This document shows, piece by piece, positions 15,323-25,527 of a stretch of DNA of 64,000 nucleotides (the first letter of the stretch is position 1; the number at the start of each line of letters is the position of its first letter). Below the pieces are notes generated by a model. It made no database searches and was not told the origin of the DNA. It worked only from the letters and a program-made list of their open reading frames with translations. Origin of the DNA: Marinospirillum insulare DSM 21763 (GTDB taxonomy: Bacteria > Pseudomonadota > Gammaproteobacteria > Pseudomonadales > Halomonadaceae); the NCBI RefSeq assembly GCF_000686905.1, contig NZ_JMLW01000010.1, positions 30,869-94,868 of the forward strand. Reading direction: 5' to 3'. Made by a program: the position numbers and the translations under genes.

Positions 15323-18178
15323 ATGACCACCAAGCCAGAAGCTTCTCTCGATAAAACCTATCAGCCCACCGAAATTGAAAAGCGTTGGGCCAAAGAATGG
15401 GAAACTAAGGGTTATTTTCGTCCTTCCGGTCAGGGCGAAGCTTTTAGTATTATGATTCCGCCGCCTAACGTCACCGGCAGCCTACACATGGGCCATGCCT
15501 TCCAAGACTCCATAATGGATGCCTTAACCCGTTGGCAGCGGATGCAGCAAAAAAACACCTTATGGCAAGTGGGCACCGACCACGCAGGTATCGCCACTCA
15601 AATGCTGGTTGAGCGTAAAGTTGCTGCTGAAGAAGGCAAAACACGCCACGATTTAGGCCGTGAGAAATTTTTAGAAAAAGTTTGGGAATGGAAAGAAGAA
15701 TCTGGCGGCAACATTACCAACCAGCTACGCCGCTTAGGTGCTTCCGTAGACTGGGAGCGCGAACGCTTCACTATGGATGATGGCTTTTATAAAGCCGTAC
15801 AAGAAGTGTTTATTCGTTTATACGATGAAGGCCTAATTTACCGTGGCAAGCGCCTAGTCAACTGGGACCCTACCCTGCACACGGCCATTTCAGATTTAGA
15901 AGTTGAAAACAGAGAGCAACAGGGTAACTTCTGGCATTTCCGCTACCCGCTAGCCGATGGTGTTACCACTTCTGAAGGCAAAGATTATTTGGTAGTTGCC
16001 ACAACCCGCCCTGAAACCTTGTTGGGTGATACTTGCGTTGCGGTGAACCCTAAAGACGAACGCTACGCTTCAGTGATTGGCAAAGACATTATTCTACCCT
16101 TGGTGGGTCGCCGTATTCCGATTGTTGCTGATGACCATGCGGAAATGGACAAGGGTTCAGGCTGTGTAAAAATCACCCCAGCGCATGACTTTAATGACTA
16201 TCAGGTAGGCAAGCGTCATAACCAACCGCTGATTAACGTACTTAGCCAAGATGCAGCCATTCTTAGCCAAGCTGAAATTTATAATTTAGACGGCAGTGTA
16301 AATACCACCCTTGATGCTAGCCTGCCAGAAGCTTTCCACGGCCTGGATAGATTTGTTGCGCGTAAAAATCTTGTTGCAGCCATGGACGAGCTTGGCCTCT
16401 TAGAAAAAGTTGAACAGGTTAACAACACCCTGCCCTATGGCGACCGTTCGGGCGTGGTGATTGAACCTCTGTTAACCGACCAGTGGTTTGTAAAAATTGC
16501 CCCCTTAGCCGAGCCTGCTATTCAAGCCGTTGAAAACGGCGATATTCAGTTTGTACCCAAGCAGTATGAAAATATGTACTTCGCTTGGATGCGTGATATT
16601 CAAGATTGGTGTATTTCGCGCCAGCTTTGGTGGGGGCATAGAGTTCCAGCTTGGTACGATGCTGAAGGTAATATTTATGTTGCAGCTTCTGAAGAAGAAG
16701 CCCGCACCAAGTACAGCTTAGATGCTTCACTTAAACTTGAACAAGATACCGATGTTTTAGACACTTGGTTCAGCTCAGGTTTATGGACCTTTGGAACGCA
16801 AGGCTGGCCTGAACAAACACCTGACTTAGAAACTTATCACCCTAGCAGCGTATTGGTCACTGGCTTTGATATTATCTTCTTCTGGGTAGCACGCATGATT
16901 ATGCTTACCCTGAAATTCACCGACCAAGTGCCATTTAAAACCGTCTATGTCACCGGCTTAATTCGTGATGACAATGGTCAAAAAATGTCTAAGTCTAAAG
17001 GCAATGTTTTAGACCCCTTAGATATGATTGACGGTATTCAACTGCCTGAACTGCTTGAAAAACGTACCAGCGGTTTAATGCAGCCGCAGCTAGCTGAAAA
17101 AATTGCGAAGCAAACCCAAAAAGCCTTTCCCGATGGTATTACCGCTCACGGTACCGATGCTCTGCGCTTCACCCTATTAGCCATGGCAAGCACTGGCCGT
17201 GATATTAACTGGGATATGAAACGCCTAGAAGGCTACCGTAATTTCTGTAATAAAATTTGGAATGCGGCACGCTACGTACTTAGTAATACTGAGAATGATG
17301 ACTGTGGTTTAGATGAAGCAGCAGAAATCGAGTTAACCCTAGCCGACCGCTGGATTATTTCTCGCCTGCAAGAAACTGAAAGCACCGTAACTCGCCATTT
17401 AGAAAACTACCGTTTTGACTTGGCTGCCAATGCTTTTTATGAATTTGTATGGCATGACTACTGCGACTGGTATTTAGAACTTTCTAAGCCAGTGCTTTGG
17501 GACGAAACTTCACCCGTAGCACGCTTGCGTGGCACACGCCGCACCTTGGTTAGAGTGCTAGAAACGCTATTGCGTTTAGGCCACCCCATGATTCCTTTTA
17601 TTACTGAAGAAATTTGGCAAAGGGTTAAACCTTTAGCAGGTGTTGAGGGTGAATCCTTAATGCTAGCGACTTGGCCAATTGCGGATGAAACTAAAATTGA
17701 TGCCGCAGCAGTTAGCGATATTGAATGGGTCAAAGGCGTTATTCTAGCCGTGCGTGAACTGCGAGCTAGCAACAATATTTCCCCAGCCATTGCCCTGCCA
17801 ATTTTAATTAACAATGCCAGCGAAGAAGACCAACGTCGTTTAGCCGATAACCGCATCTTCTTACAAAAACTGGCTAAGTTAGAAAGCATTGAACAAGTAA
17901 CTGAACTGCCCATGAGTGCCATGCAACTGGTTGGTAAAATGGAAGTTCATCTACCCCTAGCAGGCTTTATCGACAAGGACGCTGAAATAGCTCGTTTAGA
18001 TAAAGAACTAGCTAAGTTACAGCAAGAGATAGAACGCACCGAGAAAAAACTAAGTAACGAAGCTTTTGTAAGCAAAGCACCCGCAGCAGTGGTTGCTAAA
18101 GAACAAGAGAAGATAGATCAAGCCAAAGCAACCGCTAGCAAGCTGAAGGAACAGCAAGAACAGCTTAAAAGCTTGTAA
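15323..18178 (+). CDS. valS: Valyl-tRNA synthetase
   Basis: Charges tRNA-Val with valine in the cytoplasm. The class I signatures are clear: HIGH-type GSLHMGHAF (about 52-60) and KMSKS (about 554-558). Between them lies the CP1 editing domain ([12 protein letters not shown], and the [10 protein letters not shown] region just before it). The C-terminal ~65 residues form the valine-enzyme coiled coil ([15 protein letters not shown] onward), which packs on the tRNA. Length 951 aa is normal. ACGGA lies about 8 nt before the ATG. Transcription ends at the strong terminator just downstream. Confidence 0.97.
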   Translation: MTTKPEASLDKTYQPTEIEKRWAKEWETKGYFRPSGQGEAFSIMIPPPNVTGSLHMGHAFQDSIMDALTRWQRMQQKNTLWQVGTDHAGIATQMLVERKVAAEEGKTRHDLGREKFLEKVWEWKEESGGNITNQLRRLGASVDWERERFTMDDGFYKAVQEVFIRLYDEGLIYRGKRLVNWDPTLHTAISDLEVENREQQGNFWHFRYPLADGVTTSEGKDYLVVATTRPETLLGDTCVAVNPKDERYASVIGKDIILPLVGRRIPIVADDHAEMDKGSGCVKITPAHDFNDYQVGKRHNQPLINVLSQDAAILSQAEIYNLDGSVNTTLDASLPEAFHGLDRFVARKNLVAAMDELGLLEKVEQVNNTLPYGDRSGVVIEPLLTDQWFVKIAPLAEPAIQAVENGDIQFVPKQYENMYFAWMRDIQDWCISRQLWWGHRVPAWYDAEGNIYVAASEEEARTKYSLDASLKLEQDTDVLDTWFSSGLWTFGTQGWPEQTPDLETYHPSSVLVTGFDIIFFWVARMIMLTLKFTDQVPFKTVYVTGLIRDDNGQKMSKSKGNVLDPLDMIDGIQLPELLEKRTSGLMQPQLAEKIAKQTQKAFPDGITAHGTDALRFTLLAMASTGRDINWDMKRLEGYRNFCNKIWNAARYVLSNTENDDCGLDEAAEIELTLADRWIISRLQETESTVTRHLENYRFDLAANAFYEFVWHDYCDWYLELSKPVLWDETSPVARLRGTRRTLVRVLETLLRLGHPMIPFITEEIWQRVKPLAGVEGESLMLATWPIADETKIDAAAVSDIEWVKGVILAVRELRASNNISPAIALPILINNASEEDQRRLADNRIFLQKLAKLESIEQVTELPMSAMQLVGKMEVHLPLAGFIDKDAEIARLDKELAKLQQEIERTEKKLSNEAFVSKAPAAVVAKEQEKIDQAKATASKLKEQQEQLKSL

Positions 18179-18202
18179 TGGTTAGACGTTAAATAAGCAA
18201 CT

Positions 18203-18244
18203 AAAAACACCCAGCTGAGTTAACATTTAGCTGGGTGTTTTTTT
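18203..18244 (+). terminator. Rho-independent terminator of valS
   Basis: A perfect 14-bp stem (AAAAACACCCAGCT at 18203-18216 with AGCTGGGTGTTTTT at 18229-18242), a 12-nt loop and a run of T residues, 24 bp after the valS stop. The A/T symmetry could let it work in both directions. Confidence 0.9.
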
Positions 18245-18282
18245 ATAAGCAACAATCCACTTTCATACACACCAAAGACTTG

Positions 18283-18317
18283 TTTCCAAAGGCAAACAAT
18301 GAAACTATACATTCATT
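18283..18317 (+). promoter_or_regulatory. Candidate hipBA promoter with overlapping operator
   Basis: TTTCCA (18283-18288) is followed after 17 bp by TATACA (18306-18311). Overlapping the -10 is an inverted repeat AATGAA-N8-TTCATT (18298-18317). E. coli HipB operators also have two half-sites separated by 8 bp (TATCC-N8-GGATA), so a HipB-type repressor could bind here and block the promoter. The half-site sequence differs from E. coli; binding is inference. Confidence 0.5.
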
Positions 18318-18345
18318 ATTAAGCAAAAAACGAAGATATAGCTTT

Positions 18346-18648
18346 ATGAAAAAACGCTCAGCTGTAGTTTTTCCGAAAGATATTCGTATATTACAAACGC
18401 TTGGTGAGAATATCACCCTAGCCATGAAGCGCCGAAAAATCACCCAAGTAAAACTGGCTGAACGAACAGGCCTGTCTATACCAACTATTCGTAATATACT
18501 TAATGGCGAGCCTAGTGTTTCTATCGGTCACTATGTAATGGTTCTATCCTCACTTAAATTAGTGGAAGACTTGGGCAAGGTTGCTTTAGATGATGAATTT
18601 GGCCGTAAACTACAAGATATAGAGCTACTAAAAAACCGTACCTTATGA
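18346..18648 (+). CDS. HipB-like helix-turn-helix antitoxin
   Basis: About 100 residues with a Cro/C1-type helix-turn-helix in the middle (ITQVKLAERTGLSIPTIRNIL, split over roughly residues 35-56). It probably neutralises the HipA-like kinase encoded next and represses the operon. The frame is open upstream to a GTG inside the valS terminator, but the ATG at 18346 removes an implausible 37-residue extension and puts the start just after the candidate promoter. The end overlaps the toxin start by 4 bp (ATGA), as in most hipBA-type pairs. The gene sits between valS and a YitT gene, so the pair may be an insertion in the backbone. Confidence 0.85.
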   Translation: MKKRSAVVFPKDIRILQTLGENITLAMKRRKITQVKLAERTGLSIPTIRNILNGEPSVSIGHYVMVLSSLKLVEDLGKVALDDEFGRKLQDIELLKNRTL

Positions 18649-19889
18649 ATAAGACAATTTTAGTTTACGCTCATTGGGACTCAATGCCGCAACCTGAACA
18701 AGTTGGAAGACTAGAGGTTGATTTGGTGCGTGGTGCTGAAGCTTACCGTTTTACCTATGCAGAAAGTTGGCTTAGCTCACCATTTACAACTCAAATAGAC
18801 CCTCAGCTACAGTTGTTTTCAGGTAATCAATTCAACGATGATCCTCGTAACTTCCGTGCTTTTTTAGATTCTTGCCCAGATCGTTGGGGACGCTTGTTAA
18901 TGCAAAGGCGTGAAGCTGTATTAGCAAGGCAAGAGGAACGTCGCCTAGTAAAGCTAAATGAGTCAGATTATTTGCTGGGCGTTCACGACAGCCAGCGTAT
19001 GGGTGGTTTACGTTTTAAGTCATCTGAAGATGGCGCTTTTCTAGATAATAGCGAGTATTTTACAGCACCGCCGCTTTCAAGCCTTCGAGAGTTAGAATAT
19101 GCAGTTAATCAAATTGAAAAAAATACAGACCTAGATAATCCAGATTATATTAAGTGGTTATTTATGCTGGTTTCACCGGGTTCTTCTTTGGGTGGTGCTC
19201 GACCCAAAGCCAGTGTGGCTGATGGTGATAATCTTTGGTTAGCAAAATTTCCTAGCCGTTATGATGACTATGATATAGGCGCTTGGGAATACCTAGCTTA
19301 CTTAATGGCGTTAGATGCTGGTGTTCACATGGCACCGTGTCGCATTCAGCGATTCAATAACCCCCACCATACTTTTTTAACACAGCGTTTTGATCGTACT
19401 GGTAAAACAAGGCATCACTTTTCTTCAGCCATGACTCAGCTAGGCTATTACGATGGCGATACAGGCGCTAGCTATCTTGAATTGGCTCAGTTTCTTATTG
19501 AACAAGGTGCCAATACCAAAGCGGACCTTGCTCAACTGTGGCGCAGAATAGTTTTTTATATGTTGGTGTTCAATAGTGATGACCATTTGCGTAACCATGG
19601 GTTTATACTTGCAGAAGGTTGTGCGGGCTGGTTGTTATCACCAGCATACGATATCAACATTAACCTTGGTGCCACAGGCTTACATCTTAATGTTGACGAC
19701 AACTCAAATGAACTTAATTTAGATTTAGCCTTGGAGGTAGCAAGCTATTTTCAATTGTCAAATTCACAAGCAAAACAAATTCTATTAGAAGTAAAAGCTG
19801 TAACAAGTAAGTGGCAAGATTACGCCAAAAAAATAGGCATTAACCGCTCAGACCAGCAAATGCTAGAAAACGTATTTGGATTTTTTTAA
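18645..19889 (+). CDS. HipA-family serine/threonine kinase toxin
   Basis: HipA kinases phosphorylate a translation factor (glutamyl-tRNA synthetase in E. coli) and induce dormancy; the target here is unknown. Visible parts are the N-subdomain (QLQLFSGNQF, CPDRWGRLLMQRRE), the P-loop-like LGGARPKAS (about 182-190), the catalytic loop NSDDHLRNHGF (about 310) and the metal-binding SPAYDIN. All key kinase residues appear present, so it looks active. Length 414 aa is typical. It is coupled to the antitoxin gene by an ATGA overlap. The subtype is nearer the LGGARPK class than E. coli K-12 HipA (family knowledge). Confidence 0.88.
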   Translation: MNKTILVYAHWDSMPQPEQVGRLEVDLVRGAEAYRFTYAESWLSSPFTTQIDPQLQLFSGNQFNDDPRNFRAFLDSCPDRWGRLLMQRREAVLARQEERRLVKLNESDYLLGVHDSQRMGGLRFKSSEDGAFLDNSEYFTAPPLSSLRELEYAVNQIEKNTDLDNPDYIKWLFMLVSPGSSLGGARPKASVADGDNLWLAKFPSRYDDYDIGAWEYLAYLMALDAGVHMAPCRIQRFNNPHHTFLTQRFDRTGKTRHHFSSAMTQLGYYDGDTGASYLELAQFLIEQGANTKADLAQLWRRIVFYMLVFNSDDHLRNHGFILAEGCAGWLLSPAYDININLGATGLHLNVDDNSNELNLDLALEVASYFQLSNSQAKQILLEVKAVTSKWQDYAKKIGINRSDQQMLENVFGFF

Positions 19890-19954
19890 GCAAAAACTAT
19901 CTAGAATAGCCTAGCATTACTTTGCGGCTCAAACCTAAAGGCAACTTAGAATCC

Positions 19955-20569
19955 ATGATCGAAAAAAGTACCAACCAGCAGCACAGCTTATTAGAAGACG
20001 CTTTAGCCCTATTAACAGCCACCCCTTTGGTGGCCTTGGGGGTTACCTTTTATAGCCAAGCTGAATTATTAACTGGTAGCACTGCTGGTTTAGCATTTCT
20101 AATTAAATACCTAACTGAATGGGGTTTTGGACCGGTATTTTTTGTGCTAAACCTTCCTTTCTACCTCTTAGCTTATTTACAAATGGGTTGGAAATTTACT
20201 CTACGTACTTTCTGTGCCGTTGGGCTAGTCTCAGTGTTTACAGAAACAACTCCCCTGTGGATTAGCATTGAAAGCATTAACCCAATTTATGCCGCTACTT
20301 TAGGTGGCATGTGCTTAGGCTTAGGAATGCTGCTGTTATTTCGCCACCGCGCCAGCTTAGGCGGCATCAATATTTTGGCGCTCTACCTGCAAGACCGCTT
20401 TAATATTCGTGCAGGAAAATTTCAGATGGGAGTAGACTTAGTCATAGTGATGCTAGCAATTATGGTACTGCCATTAGACAAGGTATTGCTTTCCATAACA
20501 GGTGCAGCGGTACTGAATATGATACTTACCCTTAATCACAAACAAGGGCGTTATCAGGGAATAAGTTAA
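19955..20569 (+). CDS. YitT-family integral membrane protein
   Basis: About 204 residues with five to six hydrophobic helices. YitT-type motifs are present: LGVTFYSQAELLTGSTAGLAFLI, then RHRASLGGINILALYLQ. Substrate and function are unknown for this family. The open frame starts at a TTG (19922), but the ATG at 19955 is followed at once by family-like sequence and is preferred. The end overlaps the convergent coiled-coil gene by 4 bp, so there is no room for a terminator between them. Confidence 0.85.
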   Translation: MIEKSTNQQHSLLEDALALLTATPLVALGVTFYSQAELLTGSTAGLAFLIKYLTEWGFGPVFFVLNLPFYLLAYLQMGWKFTLRTFCAVGLVSVFTETTPLWISIESINPIYAATLGGMCLGLGMLLLFRHRASLGGINILALYLQDRFNIRAGKFQMGVDLVIVMLAIMVLPLDKVLLSITGAAVLNMILTLNHKQGRYQGIS

Positions 20570-21504
20570 ACACTAACATCAACAAAACTACCCAAGCCAC
20601 CTATACCACCAAGACTCCCTATCCCAATACTTTCACCTAAGGCTTGGGCTAAATTGCCTTGCCCTAGCGAGTTATCTAAATCACCCAACTCACCTTCAAT
20701 ATCTTTAAATAATTCTCGCGTTTCTTCATCATCGTCTTGGTGCTTTTCTTTAAGCAGAGCTAACACTTGCCTAACTAATTTTGCAGCTTCAGTAAGAATT
20801 TCGCGTAATACTTTATCGTCGATATCGTCATTAGGTTGCAGGCTAGTTAGCGGTGATGTGCTTGGACTAGGTTTATCCAGCTTAGATTCATCCTGTTTAT
20901 CAACCTTCTCATTCTCTTCAGGTCTAGCTTCAGAATGAACTTGACGCTCAACTTCTTTGGCAAGTTTTTCAGCTTCCTTGGCATCGGCTGCAGCTGTATC
21001 TGGAGCATCGCTAGCATTTGGTTCACTAACAGAAGCTGCTGAACCAATGGATAGCTCTGAATTAACATCAACCTCTTCTTCGCTGCTTGAACCCTCATTG
21101 CCTTCGCCTGAGCTAAGCGACATAACCGGCATATTGGCTGAACCACCAGCAGAGTTACTTACACTCTTGCTGACCACATTAAGCTGTTTAGCAATTTGCT
21201 TGAGCTCTTGTGCTAGCGCCTTGTAATTGCCCGGTGGCAGTTTTTCCAGAATGGCTTTTAAAGTCTCTAAACGCTGCTTTAAAATAGCTGCCCGCTGACT
21301 TGCTAATTTTTTAGGTGAAGAGCTTTCTTTTAGTTCCTGCAGCTTGGTCAAAGCTGTTTTCATATCTGCCATTCTCTTCTTACGATGCTCGTCCAGAGGA
21401 TTAGCTTTAAGTTGCTCATCCTGCACATCAAGAATTGTTTTATGAGTTTTAGCAGGCGCTTTTCCCTTGAAAGAAAAGGAAAGCAGATTGGGCTTAATTT
21501 CCAT
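20566..21504 (-). CDS. Unrecognised acidic coiled-coil protein, predicted sigma-28-dependent
   Basis: I do not recognise a family. The 312 residues fall into parts: a basic N-terminus, a Lys/Glu/Leu coiled coil (about 45-110), a long Ser/Glu/Asp/Ala-rich low-complexity stretch (about 120-220), a second helical stretch (KVLREILTEAAKLVRQVLALL) and a Gly-rich hydrophobic end (IGSLGGIGGLGSFVDV). No signal peptide or membrane helix is seen. It is divergent from another coiled-coil gene, and both have sigma-28-like promoters in the shared gap, so a role in flagellar function or motility is inferred. The C-terminal Gly-rich tail could anchor or polymerise; that is speculation. Confidence 0.75.
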   Translation of the reverse strand: MEIKPNLLSFSFKGKAPAKTHKTILDVQDEQLKANPLDEHRKKRMADMKTALTKLQELKESSSPKKLASQRAAILKQRLETLKAILEKLPPGNYKALAQELKQIAKQLNVVSKSVSNSAGGSANMPVMSLSSGEGNEGSSSEEEVDVNSELSIGSAASVSEPNASDAPDTAAADAKEAEKLAKEVERQVHSEARPEENEKVDKQDESKLDKPSPSTSPLTSLQPNDDIDDKVLREILTEAAKLVRQVLALLKEKHQDDDEETRELFKDIEGELGDLDNSLGQGNLAQALGESIGIGSLGGIGGLGSFVDVSV

Positions 21505-21514
21505 GACTTGTCTT

Positions 21515-21558
21515 ACTCCAATAATAGGTACTTACCTGACGTTATCGGTTATTGGAGT
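21515..21558. repeat. 10-bp inverted repeat in the divergent promoter region
   Basis: ACTCCAATAA (21515-21524) and TTATTGGAGT (21549-21558) are perfect inverted copies 24 bp apart. A smaller AGGTA-CT-TACCT palindrome (21526-21537) lies between them. The arms cover the spacer and leader of the minus-strand sigma-28-like promoter, so the element could be an operator or form a hairpin in the leader. Confidence 0.6.
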
Positions 21559-21568
21559 CGTTACTTGA
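21542..21568 (-). promoter_or_regulatory. Sigma-28 (FliA) promoter for the 312-aa coiled-coil gene
   Basis: On the minus strand TCAAGTAA-N11-ACCGATAA. The -10 matches GCCGATAA at 7 of 8 positions, the spacing is the canonical 11 bp, and the -35 begins TCAAG, a form I recall from pseudomonad FliA promoters. The predicted start of transcription is about 31 nt before the ATG at 21504. Confidence 0.65.
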
Positions 21569-21591
21569 GTTTTTGCTGATTAAGCCGATAG
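21565..21591 (+). promoter_or_regulatory. Sigma-28 (FliA) promoter for the 166-aa coiled-coil gene
   Basis: TTGAGTTT-N11-GCCGATAG compared with the enterobacterial consensus TAAAGTTT-N11-GCCGATAA: 6 of 8 and 7 of 8 matches with exact spacing. It overlaps the -35 of the opposite promoter by 4 bp. The predicted transcript starts about 31 nt before the ATG at 21629. Confidence 0.72.
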
Positions 21592-21628
21592 CTTAGGTAA
21601 TCAATTATTAGCAGGGAGCATATATCAG

Positions 21629-22129
21629 ATGCCTTTAACTTTTTCTTCTGACTCACTTCGTTTAGCTAATTCTAAACAAGCTAACACCATTAAAGCACAG
21701 GCTGGCACTAGTACCACGATGACTAATGATTCTTTAACCAGGTCACGAGTAGCACCAGAAGATAGTGCAGCTAAAGAAAATAAGAGCATTTATCTTCACT
21801 TATCTGAAGAGGCTAAAAACAAGTCACGCCTTGAAAAAAAGAAGGAAGCGATAGATAAAAGTGATTTACCCACCAAAATTAAAGACTATTTGAAAAGAAT
21901 TCATGAGTTAAAAGAAGAGTTGCGTAAACTGCAGCAAGAACTAAAAAAAGTGATGGCTAACAATAATATTTCAGAAGAACAAAAAGATTTGCAGGCTGAT
22001 CAGCTACAAAAACAGATAAATGCTTTGAACAACGCTCTGGTTTCTACACTTAATGCTTTAGAAAAAGATTTAAAAGAAGAACCCTTAACTCAAGAACAAG
22101 CAGCAACTTTTGCTGAGCTGCTGCTTTAG
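21629..22129 (+). CDS. Unrecognised coiled-coil protein, predicted sigma-28-dependent
   Basis: I do not recognise a family. It has 166 residues: a Ser/Thr/Asn-rich N-terminus (1-50), then IYLHLSEEAKNKSRLEKKKEA and a long amphipathic helix (about 75-150) with LPTKIKDYLKRIHELKEEL and KDLQADQLQKQINALNNAL. There is no signal peptide, Cys or membrane helix. The flexible N-terminus plus coiled coil recalls export chaperones and secreted flagellar proteins in general shape only. It shares a divergent gap with the 312-aa gene, and both have sigma-28-like promoters. GGGAGC lies about 14 nt before the ATG. It ends 7 bp from the convergent ligA end. Confidence 0.75.
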   Translation: MPLTFSSDSLRLANSKQANTIKAQAGTSTTMTNDSLTRSRVAPEDSAAKENKSIYLHLSEEAKNKSRLEKKKEAIDKSDLPTKIKDYLKRIHELKEELRKLQQELKKVMANNNISEEQKDLQADQLQKQINALNNALVSTLNALEKDLKEEPLTQEQAATFAELLL

Positions 22130-22136
22130 CTAGTAG

Positions 22137-24218
<2,082 letters not shown>

Positions 24219-24242
24219 TTAGATTGAGTCATGGTCTAGGGG

Positions 24243-25457
24243 TTAGCTGCCTGCTCGCTTGGCTTTTTTGGCATTCACGCGCTTTTGGTACTCAAAGTCT
24301 TTAATGGTTTGGCGATAATGCTCTATGGTTTGTTGGGTTAAATTACTGCGTTGCTCATCTTGCAGTTCTGCACCCCAGCTTTCTTCCATTACCTTAGCCG
24401 TGGCTAGCATACGTTCAAATACAGCCATAGGTTGAGGTGTGTTGGGTAAAGGCATAACCAAAACTATACCAGTGGTTAAAAATTCTTCTGTTGTGTTAGG
24501 GTCAAAGTTGCCTGGAGAGAACATATTCACCAAAGAATAACCCAGAAACGACTGTGCATCCTGCTCTTCAACATAATGGTAGAAACCTGACTCGCTCAGC
24601 TTCATACCTATTTTGTCCATTAAATAACGTAGATGACTACCTACAATGGCTTTGTCTTCTGGTGCGTTCACGTTAATGGTTAAGAATTTTTCTGAACCAC
24701 CCCAGGCACTTTTTTCTAGACTTGTTAATAATGCAGTTCGCAAATTTTGCTCTTTTTCTTCTGGGTCAATTTCAGCCACTGTTTCTGGCTGCTCTTTAGC
24801 TTTTTCTGTGGCTTCTTTTGGTGGCTGCTTAATTTTAGGATGCTCTAACTCTACTAGATCATCAAGATTATCATTTTCTTCAAATCTTGCTTGCTCTTGT
24901 TTTTGCTTAGCCAGGTCAATTTTTTGCTCTTTTAATTGTTGCAGTTCTTTTTGCTGAAGTTCCATTGAACTACGCGACGCTTCTGCAAAGGTAGGGTCAA
25001 CAGAGAATTTACGGCGCATTTTGTCCCAGGCAAGCTCTTCTTCCTCTTCACTTCTATAAGTTTTAGGCTTTATGCTAGTCGGTTCATCAACTATAGGGCC
25101 CTTTTCAGTTATAGCTGCTTTAGGCTGCTCATCCAGTTCACTGGCTTGGGTTGTATTTAGCTGGCTGTTTTCTTCGGGTAGTTGCTGCTTGTTACGCAGC
25201 ACGGGAATAGGGTCATCATCAAAGATATCTATATCATCAAATAAAGGGTCTAAACCTTTTTGTGATGCTGGTTTTTTACCATCAACATTTAGGGTAGGTA
25301 ACTCTCGGGCTAATTGAGCGCGTCGTTCTATTTCTTCTGGGTCTTCGTAGTCGTCTTTTTCTCGGCGTGCAGCAGCTCGCTTACGACGTATCGCATCAAT
25401 AAGCACTAGTATAAAAACAGCTGCACCTAGCAGCATTAAACCTTCTTGCAGACCCAT
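24243..25457 (-). CDS. zipA: Cell division protein ZipA
   Basis: Tethers FtsZ to the inner membrane at the division site. An N-terminal single membrane helix (LMLLGAAVFILVLIDAIRRKR, in short) is followed by a charged linker with Glu/Lys-rich coiled coil (about 45-260) and the C-terminal FtsZ-binding domain (FLTINVNAPED to MPLPNTPQPMAVFERML). The ATG at 25457 has AAGGG about 6 nt upstream and gives the usual short cytosol-free N-terminus, so I prefer it to the frame opening at 25499; length is 404 aa. The C-terminal tail is basic (KRVNAKKAKRAGS). It lies between smc and ligA. Confidence 0.93.
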   Translation of the reverse strand: MGLQEGLMLLGAAVFILVLIDAIRRKRAAARREKDDYEDPEEIERRAQLARELPTLNVDGKKPASQKGLDPLFDDIDIFDDDPIPVLRNKQQLPEENSQLNTTQASELDEQPKAAITEKGPIVDEPTSIKPKTYRSEEEEELAWDKMRRKFSVDPTFAEASRSSMELQQKELQQLKEQKIDLAKQKQEQARFEENDNLDDLVELEHPKIKQPPKEATEKAKEQPETVAEIDPEEKEQNLRTALLTSLEKSAWGGSEKFLTINVNAPEDKAIVGSHLRYLMDKIGMKLSESGFYHYVEEQDAQSFLGYSLVNMFSPGNFDPNTTEEFLTTGIVLVMPLPNTPQPMAVFERMLATAKVMEESWGAELQDEQRSNLTQQTIEHYRQTIKDFEYQKRVNAKKAKRAGS

Positions 25458-25494
25458 ATAACCCTTGCCTTTGAACCATAAAACCGAGGAGCTT

Positions 25495-25513
25495 ACCAAT
25501 ATTTGCTATTGGT
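25495..25513. repeat. Small inverted repeat between smc and zipA
   Basis: ACCAATA-TTTGC-TATTGGT, 7-bp arms, in the 70-bp smc-zipA gap. There is no T-run, so it is not an obvious terminator; it could shape the zipA leader. Confidence 0.45.
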
Positions 25514-25527
25514 GACATTAAAATGAC

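Noticed and set aside
18235..18345. A 37-residue N-terminal extension of the antitoxin
   Set aside because: It would start at a GTG inside the valS terminator and has no ribosome-binding site; the ATG at 18346 is better.
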